Source: Treponema sp. UBA4692 (GTDB lineage: Bacteria > Spirochaetota > Spirochaetia > Treponematales > Treponemataceae). From it: a stretch of 64,000 bases of DNA. Below, piece after piece: positions 25,333 through 34,113 of the stretch (positions are counted from its first letter, which is position 1; each line of letters starts with the position of its first letter). Below the pieces are notes generated by a model. The model saw only the letters and a list, made by a program, of their open reading frames with translations, searched no databases and had not been told where the DNA came from. The DNA lies in the NCBI GenBank assembly GCA_002404895.1, contig DHKO01000009.1, positions 62,001-126,000 on the forward strand. Direction: 5' to 3'. The position numbers and the translations under genes were made by a program.

Positions 25333-26532
25333 TTATAACAAATTCTTGAGCGGAAGTGTTACGCGCACGCCTGTCGCAAAGACGAGGCCTGACGGAATGC
25401 TTTTTCTTGGCGAGAGCGCGGAGCTGTCGGTCTTGTTGAAGACTGTGTAGTGAATGTCCTGAACGAACGAGATTTCAGTTTTTCCCGCTTTTATGGACGG
25501 CGTGTTCCAGCAGATTCCGAGAATTCCCGGAAAAAACGAATTCTTGATTTTCTCGTCTGAATTTCCGGGCAAAGTCGGCTTTCCGATTGAAAAGACCGGA
25601 CCTGCGAAAGCGCGGACGTAGTCGCTTAGCGTGAGGCTGAAAACGAACGGAATTTGAAGATTTTCTGTGCCTGCGTCGTAGCGGATGTAAACTCCGGCTC
25701 CCGGACGGAAATTTTTTCCCTCGTAGCGGACATGAGCCATTGCATCGAGACCGCGCCATGTGAGCCTGAAATAGTCCGGCGTGAAAAAGTTCCAGCCGAG
25801 ATTTATGCTCGCGTCGGCGACGAGCTTTTGAAGAAAGCCGCTTCCTGCGGTTTTTGAGCCGTAAGATGATGCTCTGTTCCTGTTTGACAAATTTTGCTGG
25901 CTAGATGAGCTGGATTCTGATGAGCTTTTTTTTTCAGAATCTTTGGACTTGGAATCTTGCGATTCGGAATCTTTCGATTCTAAATCTTGCGGTTTTGACG
26001 AGTCTGCGAGAAGTTCCGAATTTGATGACGGAAGATAGCGTTTTGTGCAAAGATATTTCGACTTCCAGTAGGATTCTTTCAATGACGAGACGATAACGCC
26101 TGTGTTCGGGCCGTCGCTCACGCAGTGGATAAACTGGCTGTTTCCCATGTAGATTCCAACGTGCGAGACTTCGCCGCTTGAAGTCGTCTTGAAGAATACA
26201 AGGTCGCCTGCCTCGCGCGAGCTGTCGTCAATGTCCTTGCAGAATTTGTAGATTGCCTTTGTTGTGCGCGGAAGCTGGACTCCGACTGATTCTCTGGAGA
26301 CTGAAAAGACGAAGCCCGAGCAGTCGAAAGACTCAGGGCCTGTCGCGCCGAGAACGTAAGGACAGCCAACATATTTTTTGCTGTAGTCAACCATTTTCTG
26401 TCTTGTGATTGCAGCCTCGCCCGCGCTCATCGAAGCGTTTTGCGCATTTTGCGCGCAGACACGCGGAATCGACATCAAAAAAAAAGCTAGAATTATGAAA
26501 ATTATCACAGATTTGTCTTTTATCATTGCCAT
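25333..26532 (-). CDS. NlpC/P60 peptidase fused to a barrel-like C-terminal domain
   Basis: 399 residues in three parts. A signal peptide (1-27) precedes an NlpC/P60 domain (about 40-150) with the catalytic triad in place: Cys in SFDCSGFVFS, His in VSHVGIYMG and a third polar residue in FIHCVSDG; such enzymes cut D-Glu/DAP peptide bonds of peptidoglycan. Residues 155-210 are a Ser/Lys/Asp/Glu repeat linker encoded by near-repeats of GATTC/AAATC. Residues 215-399 are alternating-hydrophobic strands ending in FATGVRVTLPL, like an outer-membrane barrel. A wall hydrolase anchored by a barrel would be unusual. The start could also be the ATG at 26526. Confidence 0.82.
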   Translation of the reverse strand: MAMIKDKSVIIFIILAFFLMSIPRVCAQNAQNASMSAGEAAITRQKMVDYSKKYVGCPYVLGATGPESFDCSGFVFSVSRESVGVQLPRTTKAIYKFCKDIDDSSREAGDLVFFKTTSSGEVSHVGIYMGNSQFIHCVSDGPNTGVIVSSLKESYWKSKYLCTKRYLPSSNSELLADSSKPQDLESKDSESQDSKSKDSEKKSSSESSSSSQQNLSNRNRASSYGSKTAGSGFLQKLVADASINLGWNFFTPDYFRLTWRGLDAMAHVRYEGKNFRPGAGVYIRYDAGTENLQIPFVFSLTLSDYVRAFAGPVFSIGKPTLPGNSDEKIKNSFFPGILGICWNTPSIKAGKTEISFVQDIHYTVFNKTDSSALSPRKSIPSGLVFATGVRVTLPLKNLL

Positions 26533-26740
26533 AAAAATATTATCGGTATCTAAAAATCAAAAATCCTCAAATAAAACTTCTAAATTAAAATTTCACAACG
26601 GAAATGTCGCAATTTGTCTGATATACTGAAAATCATAGATGATTTTGATGTATGCGCAGACCTTGAACTAAAGCAAATGCTGAAAAAAATCAGCATGACA
26701 AAATTATATATAATATCAAAAATAAAGGAGAGCCGCAAAA

Positions 26741-28594
26741 GTGAAAACACAAGAGAATTCAACGCCGTGGGATTTTTTAGGGAGATACAAGGGAGTCTAC
26801 TTCAGGGGCGAGTGGCCGACTTTGCCTGAGATGTTCGCGATTTCCGCAAAGAGATTTTCCGCCCGGCCGTGCCTCACAGATTTCGAGGGCTTCGGAAATT
26901 CAAAGAGAACGATTATCTATGCGCAGGCGGAGCAGAAGATTTTGCAGCTTGCGGCGTGGCTCAACGGAAACGGAATAAAGAAAGGCGACCGCGTGGCTCT
27001 CACAGGGAAAAATTCCCCGGAATGGACGGTTATCTTCTTTGCCGCGCTTTTTGCCGGAGCTGTCGCAGTTCCGATTGACTGGGGGCTTCGAGAGGCTGAG
27101 GCGGAGAATCTTCTGAAAGCCGCGAAGCCGAAATTCTTTTTTGTTGACGAGGAAAAATACAGTTATTTTAAGGAAAGAGAAGATTTTCTGATAAAAGGCG
27201 ATTCAGAAAATCAGAATTGCAGTGAAAATTCCGAAAGTTGCCTCGGCCGCAACGAAAGTGAAAATTCCGGCAGGCTGAATCAAAATCAAAGCGAAATCTG
27301 CCGTGTTTATTCTCTAAGCCCGAAATTTTCTGAAAAGTATGTCTACAATCTTTCATCGCTTGACGCTGGCGCGCTTGAAATGCCGGAGGAGGATGACCTT
27401 GCGGTGATTCTTTTCACAAGCGGAACAACCGGAAATCCGAAAGGCGTAATGCTCACGCACAAGAATCTCGTTTCTGACTGCTACATTGCGCAGACAAGAA
27501 TGAAAATCACGGAAAAAGATGTTTTCTACGCGCTTCTTCCGATTCATCATGCGTACACAATGCAGGCTGTTATGATTGAGGCTCTCTCTGTTGGCGCGGA
27601 AATTGTCTATGGAAAAAGCATGGCGGTCTCGCGTCTTATGAAAGAGCTGAAAGAAGGAAAAATCACAATGCTCCTTGGAGTTCCGCTTTTGTTCAACAAG
27701 CTTCTTGCGGGAATCATGAAAGGAATAAAGGCAAAAGGCTCGCTTGTCAATTTTGCCGTTCATCTTATGCTCGCGCTTTCCTACATCTTTAAGAAAGTTT
27801 TCAGGAAGAACATCGGGAAAAAGCTTTTCAGGAGCGTTTTGGAGCAGGCGAACATTTATTCGCTTAGAATCGCGATTTGCGGTGGCGGACCTCTTGCCGA
27901 AAGCGTCTTCAAAATCTACAACCAAATGGGAATAGACTTTGTGCAGGGCTACGGACTCACCGAGACAAGCCCGATTATCACCTTGAATCCGATTGAGCAT
28001 TTTAAGATTCAGAGTGTCGGACAGTATTTTTTTCCGTACATGCAGATGAAAATCCTGAATCCTTCGTCTGACGGAGTGGGCGAGGTCGCGGTAAAAGGTC
28101 CGATGGTCTTCAAGGGGTATTACAATCTTCCAGAGGAGACAAAAAAATCGTTCACAGCGGACGGATTTTTTAAAACAGGCGACTTGGGGCGGCTGGACAA
28201 GGAAGGCTACCTGATTCTTTCAGGACGCGCGAAAAACCTGATTGTTACTGACGGCGGAAAAAATGTTTATCCTGAAGAGATTGAGAACGCGTTCCAGCTT
28301 GAAAGCGGCATTGCGCAGATTACTGTCCAGGGATATGTTAAAGACAAGGCTTCGAAGGCTGAAGAAATCGAGGCCTTGATTTATGTTTCTGACGAGCTTT
28401 GCAAGTCTCTAGGAATTGCGCGCGAAGGCAGTTCTCAGAACAGTCTTGTAAAGTCGAAAATCGGGGAGGATGTTGCGAAAGTGAACAAGACTCTCCGCCC
28501 TTACGAGCGAATCTCGAAAATCACAATCCTTGAAAAGCCGCTGGAGATGACGACAACGCAGAAAGTAAAGCGGAACTACAAGGAAGATAAGTGA
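26741..28594 (+). CDS. Long-chain acyl-CoA synthetase (AMP-binding)
   Basis: 617-residue adenylate-forming enzyme that activates fatty acids as acyl-AMP and then acyl-CoA (or acyl-ACP). The phosphate loop FTSGTTGNPKGVMLTH is at residues 225-240, YGLTETSP near 405, and the hinge TGDLGRLDKEGYLILSGRAKN near 475, all intact. Residues 152-187 are an Asn/Ser/Glu-rich low-complexity insert not usual for the family. The GTG start at 26741 follows AAAGGAG at 10 nt, so it has a normal leader. The next gene is pyrF, apparently with its own promoter. Chain-length preference unknown. Confidence 0.88.
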   Translation: MKTQENSTPWDFLGRYKGVYFRGEWPTLPEMFAISAKRFSARPCLTDFEGFGNSKRTIIYAQAEQKILQLAAWLNGNGIKKGDRVALTGKNSPEWTVIFFAALFAGAVAVPIDWGLREAEAENLLKAAKPKFFFVDEEKYSYFKEREDFLIKGDSENQNCSENSESCLGRNESENSGRLNQNQSEICRVYSLSPKFSEKYVYNLSSLDAGALEMPEEDDLAVILFTSGTTGNPKGVMLTHKNLVSDCYIAQTRMKITEKDVFYALLPIHHAYTMQAVMIEALSVGAEIVYGKSMAVSRLMKELKEGKITMLLGVPLLFNKLLAGIMKGIKAKGSLVNFAVHLMLALSYIFKKVFRKNIGKKLFRSVLEQANIYSLRIAICGGGPLAESVFKIYNQMGIDFVQGYGLTETSPIITLNPIEHFKIQSVGQYFFPYMQMKILNPSSDGVGEVAVKGPMVFKGYYNLPEETKKSFTADGFFKTGDLGRLDKEGYLILSGRAKNLIVTDGGKNVYPEEIENAFQLESGIAQITVQGYVKDKASKAEEIEALIYVSDELCKSLGIAREGSSQNSLVKSKIGEDVAKVNKTLRPYERISKITILEKPLEMTTTQKVKRNYKEDK

Positions 28595-28692
28595 GCAAAG
28601 CATCGTGAATTTCATATTCAGCCGGATTTGCTGCTGTTTCCTGCAATGAATCCGCCTCTTTTTCTCATCTGTAAAGAAGTCGGAAAATCTGA

Positions 28693-28698
28693 TAAACT
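28693..28698 (+). promoter_or_regulatory. -10 hexamer TAAACT, 7 nt before the pyrF ATG
   Basis: TAAACT then CGTTCCT and the ATG at 28706; the same TAAACT stands before pyrB, the other pyrimidine operon. No -35 consensus and no Shine-Dalgarno. Confidence 0.4.
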
Positions 28699-28705
28699 CG
28701 TTCCT

Positions 28706-29653
28706 ATGAAACATTATATGGAAACGCTCAAAGAGCTTAGCGAAAAGAACGGCCCGCTTTGTGTCGGGCTTGATACAGATCCGTCTTATATTCCGGAGAA
28801 TATTTTAAAAGAATTTCCGTCGCCTGCGGCTGCGGTTCTTGCCTACAACAAGGAAATCATAAAGCGCGTCGCGCCTGACAAGTCGGCGTGCTGCTGCAAA
28901 ATTCAGATTGCGTATTATGAGGCGATGGGGCTTGAAGGTCTTTCCGCTTACAAGGAGACGATAAAGGCTGTGAAAGAAGCTGGACTTGTCGCGATTTCAG
29001 ATATAAAGCGAGGAGATATTGCCGACACAGCGAAGGCTTACGCGCGCGCGCATTTCGGAAAGAATTCCGACTTTGAGACTGACATAATAACGGTAAATCC
29101 TTACATGGGATTCGACACCTTAAAGCCTTTCACCGAATACTGCAACCCAAGAGATGTTTCGGGGCTTTCAAGCGGAGAAAAAGGAATTTTTGTTCTTCTG
29201 CGGACTTCTAATCCCGGAATGGTTGACATTGAGCAGCAGGAGCTGAAGGCTGGCGGACGCGTTCTTGACAGGACTGGAAGCGAGCTTGATCGTATTTCCG
29301 CTGAATTCAAGGCTGTTTACCAGAACCAGGCTTGCTCTCCTGTTGGAGCCGTTGTGGGCTGTACAGAGGAAAGCGACGCGCGGGCAATCAGGGACGCTTA
29401 TCCTGACATCTTCTTCTTGATTCCGGGATACGGAGCACAGGGCGGAGCTGCTAGAATCGCGGCGACTCTTCTGGACAAGGCAGGCGGAACTGTGAACTCA
29501 AGCCGCGGAATAATCTGCGCATGGAAAAAAGACGCTTCATTGAAAGAAAAAATGGACTCCGCTTCGCTCACAATGGCGGACATTGCGGACAGTGCTGCGC
29601 GCGCGGCTTTGGCTTCAAAAGAAGACTTGCTCAGCGCGAAGGCTTCGCTTTAG
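28706..29653 (+). CDS. pyrF: Orotidine 5'-phosphate decarboxylase (type 2)
   Basis: Last step to UMP. 315 residues, the length of the type-2 (longer) PyrF. The catalytic Lys/Asp group is visible in SDIKRGDIADTAKAYA near residue 95, and the phosphate-binding end in IPGYGAQGG with SRGIICAW. The ATG at 28706 is preferred over an upstream in-frame one at 28628 because the family N-terminus begins there and the -10 hexamer is 7 nt upstream. Only 9 nt separate it from the pyrK-pyrD fusion, so the two are one operon. Confidence 0.94.
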   Translation: MKHYMETLKELSEKNGPLCVGLDTDPSYIPENILKEFPSPAAAVLAYNKEIIKRVAPDKSACCCKIQIAYYEAMGLEGLSAYKETIKAVKEAGLVAISDIKRGDIADTAKAYARAHFGKNSDFETDIITVNPYMGFDTLKPFTEYCNPRDVSGLSSGEKGIFVLLRTSNPGMVDIEQQELKAGGRVLDRTGSELDRISAEFKAVYQNQACSPVGAVVGCTEESDARAIRDAYPDIFFLIPGYGAQGGAARIAATLLDKAGGTVNSSRGIICAWKKDASLKEKMDSASLTMADIADSAARAALASKEDLLSAKASL

Positions 29654-29662
29654 GGAGACCGT

Positions 29663-31471
29663 ATGCCAGAGATAAAATCGTGTTCAGGCGAGACTATTCC
29701 TGTTTTTACGGCTGGAAAAGTTTCTGAGATAAATGAGGTAAAAGGCGCGGTTCCAGAGGGAAGCGTCTATCGTCTTTCGCTTGAAATTTCATCTTTCTCG
29801 TCGAAAAAATCCAGCGTGCCGAAAGCGGGGCAGTTCTATCTTTTGCGCTCTGTGAAGTCAGGGCTTTTGCTTGGCAGACCGATTTCGGTTTACCATTCTG
29901 TTCTTGATGAAGAATCTGATTCACTTTCTCTTGAATTTCTGATTTTGCGGAAAGGAAAAGGAACAGAGGAGCTTTGCAATCTGGACAAGAAAGACGAGGT
30001 TGAGGTAATCGGACCGCTCGGAAACTACTGGCCTCTTCCAAAAGAGAATGAAAAAGTCGCGGTTTTCGGCGGCGGAGTTGGAGTCGCGCCTGTGGCGGGC
30101 TTTGCCTCTACTTTAAAGCCGAAATCCTATGATTTTTTTGCGGCTTTCAAGTCTGGAAGCTACGGCCTTGAATATGTTGACGCTGCGAATCTCACCGTTA
30201 CTACCGACGACGGCTCTGTCGGAATAAAAGGAATGATAACGGCTGCGATTGACGCGGAAAGCGTTTCAAAATACGGCGCTGTTTATGCCTGCGGCCCTGC
30301 CCCGATGCTTTCATATATCAAGAAAATTTCTGAGGAGGCTGGAGTCCAGTGCTGGCTCAGCCTTGAAAAGCGCATGGCTTGCGGTCTTGGAGCTTGCCTG
30401 GGCTGCACGGTGAAGACTTCCGAGGGAAACAAGCGTTGCTGCAAGGACGGTCCCGTTTTTGACTCAAAGATTCTTGATTTTTCTCCGGCATTTTCCGCTG
30501 TTACAAAGCCTATTGCTCGCCGCGCCCCGCTTTCAGAAAACGAGTCGCCTGACTTGAGCGTGAAAGTCGCGGGCGTTGAGTTCAAGAATCCTGTGATTGC
30601 CGCGAGCGGGACTTTCGGCTACGGCTCTGAATACTCTACTGTTTTTGATGTCTCTTCTCTCGGCGGAATCTGCTCGAAAGGCCTTACTTTGGAAGCGAGG
30701 TCAGGAAACCCGGGCGAGCGTCTCGTTGAGACTCCTTCAGGGCTGATAAACTCAATCGGACTTGAAAATCCTGGAATTGAGCATTTTATCAAAAACGAGC
30801 TTCCTCAGATGATGAAAATCGGCGCGACTCCAATCGCGAACCTTTCTGGCTCAAGCCTTGAAACTTATGTGAAAGGCGCGGAGCTTTTGGACAGGACTGA
30901 AATCCCGATGATTGAGCTTAATATCAGCTGCCCGAACGTCAAGGCCGGCGGAATGGCTTTCGGAATGAATCCTGAGACGGCGGCGAATGTTGTTAAAGCT
31001 GTGCGCGGGGCTACGAAAAAGCCTCTCATGGTGAAGCTCAGCCCTAACGCGCCTGATTTGATAGGAGTTGCGCTTGCTGTTCGCGAGGCTGGAGCTGACG
31101 CTTTGAGCCTTGTGAACACTTTTCAGGCGACTTCAATAAACATAGAGACCGGCCGGCCTGTTTTCGAGAATGTCAGGGCGGGCTTTTCCGGTTCTGCTGT
31201 TAAGCCTATTGCGCTTAGAATGGTCTACGACGTTTGCGCGGCAATAAAAAAGCTTCCTGTTGAGCAGCAGATTCCTGTCGTGGGGCTTGGCGGAATTTCG
31301 TGCTGGCAGGATGTTGTCGAGTTTATAATGGCAGGCGCGCAGGCAGTGGAAGTCGGAACTGCGACATTCGGAAATCCTTTCGCAATGCGCGATATGGTTG
31401 CAGGGCTTTCGCTCTTTATGATTCGTAAAGGCTACAGGACTCTCGACGACTTTAGAGGCTGCGCTTTATAA
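29663..31471 (+). CDS. pyrKD: Single-chain dihydroorotate dehydrogenase B: PyrK electron-transfer domain fused to PyrD
   Basis: 602 residues joining both subunits of the NAD-dependent enzyme that oxidises dihydroorotate to orotate. Residues 1-270 are PyrK: FAD domain (GRPISVYH), NAD-binding GGGVGVAPV, and the [2Fe-2S] cysteines in CGLGACLGC ... CC near 235-255. Residues 285-602 are PyrD: ASGTFGYG, LNISCPNVK with the class 1B catalytic cysteine, and VVGLGGISCW plus the FMN phosphate site. No stop or frameshift lies between them. AGGGAG precedes the ATG. Normally pyrK and pyrD are separate genes; the fusion fixes their stoichiometry (inference). Confidence 0.93.
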   Translation: MPEIKSCSGETIPVFTAGKVSEINEVKGAVPEGSVYRLSLEISSFSSKKSSVPKAGQFYLLRSVKSGLLLGRPISVYHSVLDEESDSLSLEFLILRKGKGTEELCNLDKKDEVEVIGPLGNYWPLPKENEKVAVFGGGVGVAPVAGFASTLKPKSYDFFAAFKSGSYGLEYVDAANLTVTTDDGSVGIKGMITAAIDAESVSKYGAVYACGPAPMLSYIKKISEEAGVQCWLSLEKRMACGLGACLGCTVKTSEGNKRCCKDGPVFDSKILDFSPAFSAVTKPIARRAPLSENESPDLSVKVAGVEFKNPVIAASGTFGYGSEYSTVFDVSSLGGICSKGLTLEARSGNPGERLVETPSGLINSIGLENPGIEHFIKNELPQMMKIGATPIANLSGSSLETYVKGAELLDRTEIPMIELNISCPNVKAGGMAFGMNPETAANVVKAVRGATKKPLMVKLSPNAPDLIGVALAVREAGADALSLVNTFQATSINIETGRPVFENVRAGFSGSAVKPIALRMVYDVCAAIKKLPVEQQIPVVGLGGISCWQDVVEFIMAGAQAVEVGTATFGNPFAMRDMVAGLSLFMIRKGYRTLDDFRGCAL

Positions 31472-31492
31472 GCCGGAAATTCCCGGATTGTC

Positions 31493-31639
31493 CTAAAAAA
31501 CTGTCATGCTGAATTCAATACGAGCAGAAAACTGCCCGATTTCAACGTCTCTGTCTGACAATTTGGGAGTTGCCGCTTTGTGACCAGGCTTTTTAAGGTT
31601 ACTCTTTCGCTCTTTGAGCCGAAACACCTGCTGTGCCAT
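31493..31639 (-). CDS. Possible small basic protein
   Basis: 48-codon frame starting MAQQVFRLKERKSNL and Lys/Arg-rich in its first half (KKPGHKAATPK). GGAA lies about 6 nt before the ATG. The last dozen residues are encoded by an R1-type repeat (TGTCATGCTGAATTC), so the C-terminus may be repeat-derived. It may equally be a remnant of a larger gene or chance; nothing in the window is similar. Confidence 0.25.
   Translation of the reverse strand: MAQQVFRLKERKSNLKKPGHKAATPKLSDRDVEIGQFSARIEFSMTVF
31501..31530. repeat. Partial R1-family repeat
   Basis: CTGTCATGCTGAATTCAATACGAGCAG: matches the first half of the TGTCATGCTGAA module seen at 24343, 57937 and 61910 but lacks the closing TTTCAGCATCTG. 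Confidence 0.45.
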
Positions 31640-31668
31640 TTCAATTTCCTAACGCAAAAGGATTTTTA

Positions 31669-32934
31669 ATGAAACTTACAAATATTTTTATAATCATCTA
31701 TCTTTCAGGAGTACTAGTCTCGTTTCTGATTGACTTTATCCTTGAGAAAATCGACTTTAGCTTCAGAAAAAAGCATGGCCTTGAAATTCCAAAAGTCCTT
31801 GAGGACCATGTTGAAAAGTCTGTTCTTGAAAAAACTTGCCGCTATGAGGACGCAAAATATAAAATCTGGCTTCCTTCCGCGTTGTTCGCGCTTGCCTTGG
31901 ATATTTATCTCGTTTTTTCCGAGTTTTATCCGGCGGTTTTCGCGACTGTCTCGTATTTTATTGACAGCGGATTTGCAATCTCGTTCCTTTTTCTGGTTAT
32001 CGTGATGATTCCTGATAGGCTTCTTTCAGTTCCTTTTTCCTTGTACCGCGAGTTTGGAATTGAAAAGCAGTTCGGATTCAGCAGGATGACTTTTGGAATG
32101 TGGTTTGCCGACGGGCTGAAGGGACTTTTGCTTTCGCTTGTTGTCTCTGCTCCGCTTGTTTTTGCCGCGAATCTCCTTTTCAAGCATTGTCCTGAGTTCT
32201 GGTGGATTTTGCTTGGCGCGCTTTATATCGCTTTCTCGCTTGGAATTTCAGTTGTTTATCCGCTTTTTATCGCGCCGATTTTCAACAAATTCACGCCGCT
32301 TGAGGACGGAGAGCTTAAAGACAGGCTTGAGTCGCTCCTGAAAAAATGCGGATTCAAGGCGAGCGGGCTTTTTGTGATGGACGCGAGCCGCCGCTCAGGA
32401 CACTCAAACGCATATTTCACCGGATTTGGAAAGTCAAAGCGGGTTGTTCTTTATGACACGCTTATTGAGCAGCTTACGCCGGAAGAAATCGAGGCGGTTC
32501 TTGGACACGAGCTTGGGCATTACAGGAATCATCATATCGTGAAGCGTCTTTTAGTGATGATTCCGCTTGTGTTCGCGGTTCTTTTTGCAATAAGTTTTCT
32601 CTTGAAAATGCCTTTTTTCTATGAAAGCTTCGGATTTTTGACAGGAAACGAAGTTTCCTACAAGATGATGGTCGCGGGGCTTTTCCTTGTTGAGAAGACT
32701 TTTGGAAGCTGGGGAAATCTTCTTGAGCCTGCCATGAATTTCTTCAGCAGGAGAGACGAATTCCAGGCTGATTCTTTCTCAAAGGAAATCTGCGGAACTG
32801 CCGAGCCTTTAATCAGCGCGCTTATAAAGCTTAACAAGGAAAATTTGAGCGAGATACAAGTTCCGAAAGTCTACGCGGCTTTCAACTACAATCATCCGCC
32901 GCTTCTCGAGCGCATCGAGGCGTTGCAGAAATAA
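31669..32934 (+). CDS. M48 family membrane zinc metalloprotease (Ste24/CAAX-protease type)
   Basis: 421-residue integral membrane protease. Several membrane helices lie before and after the zinc motif GHELGHYRNHH (residue 280 region), and the third ligand is the Glu of FSRRDEFQADSFS near residue 365. The overall layout (N-terminal Ste24-type helices, then peptidase M48) is that of CAAX prenyl protease 1 homologues, which in bacteria act in membrane protein quality control. AAAGGA lies 7 nt before the ATG at 31669; the upstream in-frame codon at 31633 lacks one. The SRP RNA gene ends 6 nt downstream on the other strand. Confidence 0.9.
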   Translation: MKLTNIFIIIYLSGVLVSFLIDFILEKIDFSFRKKHGLEIPKVLEDHVEKSVLEKTCRYEDAKYKIWLPSALFALALDIYLVFSEFYPAVFATVSYFIDSGFAISFLFLVIVMIPDRLLSVPFSLYREFGIEKQFGFSRMTFGMWFADGLKGLLLSLVVSAPLVFAANLLFKHCPEFWWILLGALYIAFSLGISVVYPLFIAPIFNKFTPLEDGELKDRLESLLKKCGFKASGLFVMDASRRSGHSNAYFTGFGKSKRVVLYDTLIEQLTPEEIEAVLGHELGHYRNHHIVKRLLVMIPLVFAVLFAISFLLKMPFFYESFGFLTGNEVSYKMMVAGLFLVEKTFGSWGNLLEPAMNFFSRRDEFQADSFSKEICGTAEPLISALIKLNKENLSEIQVPKVYAAFNYNHPPLLERIEALQK

Positions 32935-32940
32935 AAAAAA

Positions 32941-33032
32941 GGTCAGGGTTGCTAGACACAAGGCGACAAATCATAGAGCTGCTCCTTCCGGCCTGACTCG
33001 GTTTTGAAACGTGCCTTTGTTAGTTCCTGACC
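32941..33032 (-). ncRNA. ffs: Bacterial signal recognition particle RNA (4.5S type)
   Basis: On the minus strand the two ends GGTCAGGAACTAAC and the closing ...GCAACCCTGACC pair to close a long hairpin, and the apical domain reads GTCAGGCCGGAAGGAGCAGC, the diagnostic SRP helix-8 with GGAA tetraloop and asymmetric loop that Ffh binds. About 92 nt. The 3' end runs straight into a T8 stretch, a terminator. The M48 gene converges on it. Confidence 0.92.
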
Positions 33033-33086
33033 AATGAAGATAATATATCAAAGATGCGCTAAAAGCTCAATACAGAGCGAAAATTA

Positions 33087-33848
33087 TCAGTTCACGCGTT
33101 TTTCAAGGTATTCCATCTTTTCTTTCCTGAAAGACGCGTCAATTTGCTGGTCGAAAAAGTCAAGGTTTGTGTCGTTTTCAAGCTCGTAAAGATTATAAGA
33201 GAAATCGCTCAAGTCGCATTTCTTCTCGTAGTCTGTCGGAGCGTGGTTTTCGAATCTGTAGCATTTCTGGAACGGCTTTCCGTCCTTGAAATAGATGTAG
33301 AGCCTGTAAAAATATTTCGGCTGCACGACACGGTTGCTCAGAAGATAATTGTTTTTCGAGAAGTCTTTCTCAAAAATCGGGCCTGAGTAAACGTAGACCG
33401 CGCCCGCCTGCTCGGCTGTCTGCTCAATCTCCTTTGTGATTCTGTCCCAGATTCCTTCTTTTAATGATTTTGCCATTGGCAGAATGTTTGATGTGATGTA
33501 AGTTGTCTTCTGCGTCTCTGCATAAGTCATCGCGTGCTCGCGTGGAAACATCTGCGTCTTGTAAAGATTGAGCGATTCGAATTCCTTTGCGGTTGTCTTG
33601 TTCCGTTTTATTCTTGTGTCTGTTACCCATTCCTCGTCAACGTTGCTGATGCCCATCTTCATAATAGGCGTGTATCTGTACATCGACCAGACAGGAAGCC
33701 CGTATGTGTCGTTGAATCCGACCGCATAGCTGTCGTTTTTCAGGATGTATATGTTTTTGTCGTTTGTCTTCGGATATTCCGTGATTGCCTCTGAAAAGCA
33801 GATGAACGGCAGAAATGCCAAAAATAAGCTTAAAAATGTCTTTTTCAT
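33087..33848 (-). CDS. Secreted protein resembling DNA/RNA non-specific endonuclease (NUC), degenerate site
   Basis: 253 residues with a signal peptide (1-19). The NUC fold is suggested by YAVGFNDTYGLPVWSMYRYTP, by MFPREHAMTYAE in the place of the DRGH motif, and by TYITSNILPM followed by SLKEGIWDRITKEIE, which matches the SN-PQ ... LNxGxW segment. The general-base His and neighbouring Arg are kept, but the first Asp is Pro and the metal-binding Asn is Lys, so nuclease activity is doubtful. A normal leader (AAAGGGG) is present. It may be an inactive relative with a binding role. Confidence 0.6.
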   Translation of the reverse strand: MKKTFLSLFLAFLPFICFSEAITEYPKTNDKNIYILKNDSYAVGFNDTYGLPVWSMYRYTPIMKMGISNVDEEWVTDTRIKRNKTTAKEFESLNLYKTQMFPREHAMTYAETQKTTYITSNILPMAKSLKEGIWDRITKEIEQTAEQAGAVYVYSGPIFEKDFSKNNYLLSNRVVQPKYFYRLYIYFKDGKPFQKCYRFENHAPTDYEKKCDLSDFSYNLYELENDTNLDFFDQQIDASFRKEKMEYLEKRVN

Positions 33849-34073
33849 AATTTTAAATCCCCTTTCAGATAATTCTAACCCATAATTTTGAGAATTGAAA
33901 ATTTTGGTTCAAAGACTTTTCGGAAATGAGGAAATTTTGCTTTAGGGACTGTTTTAGACTTTGCCGCTGTGATTTTAAGATTTTAAGGAAAGAATTTCAG
34001 ATTATAAATCAGATTAAAACTTAGAATGAAGAGATAAAATTTAAAATTATAAGAACAAAGGAAAAGTGCTGAA
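33849..34073. other. AT-rich intergenic gap
   Basis: About 225 nt between the NUC-like gene and the tRNA terminator. It holds the promoter region of the NUC-like gene (TAGAAT near 33885 on the minus strand) and otherwise nothing I can support. Confidence 0.4.
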
Positions 34074-34106
34074 AATAAAAAAAAGTCCCGCCACAACTGA
34101 CAGGAC
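34074..34106 (-). terminator. Terminator of the tRNA cluster
   Basis: Minus strand: AGTCCT ... GGGACT stem followed by eight Ts, starting 8 nt after the tRNA-Arg 3' end. Confidence 0.7.
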
Positions 34107-34113
34107 TCTTCAT

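Noticed and set aside
25905..26000. Tandem repeat in the NlpC/P60 linker as a phase-variation tract
   Set aside because: The units are imperfect and in multiples of three, so they would alter length and not frame.
27353..28000. 215-residue minus-strand frame opposite the acyl-CoA ligase
   Set aside because: Antisense to invariant motifs of the ligase; no independent support.
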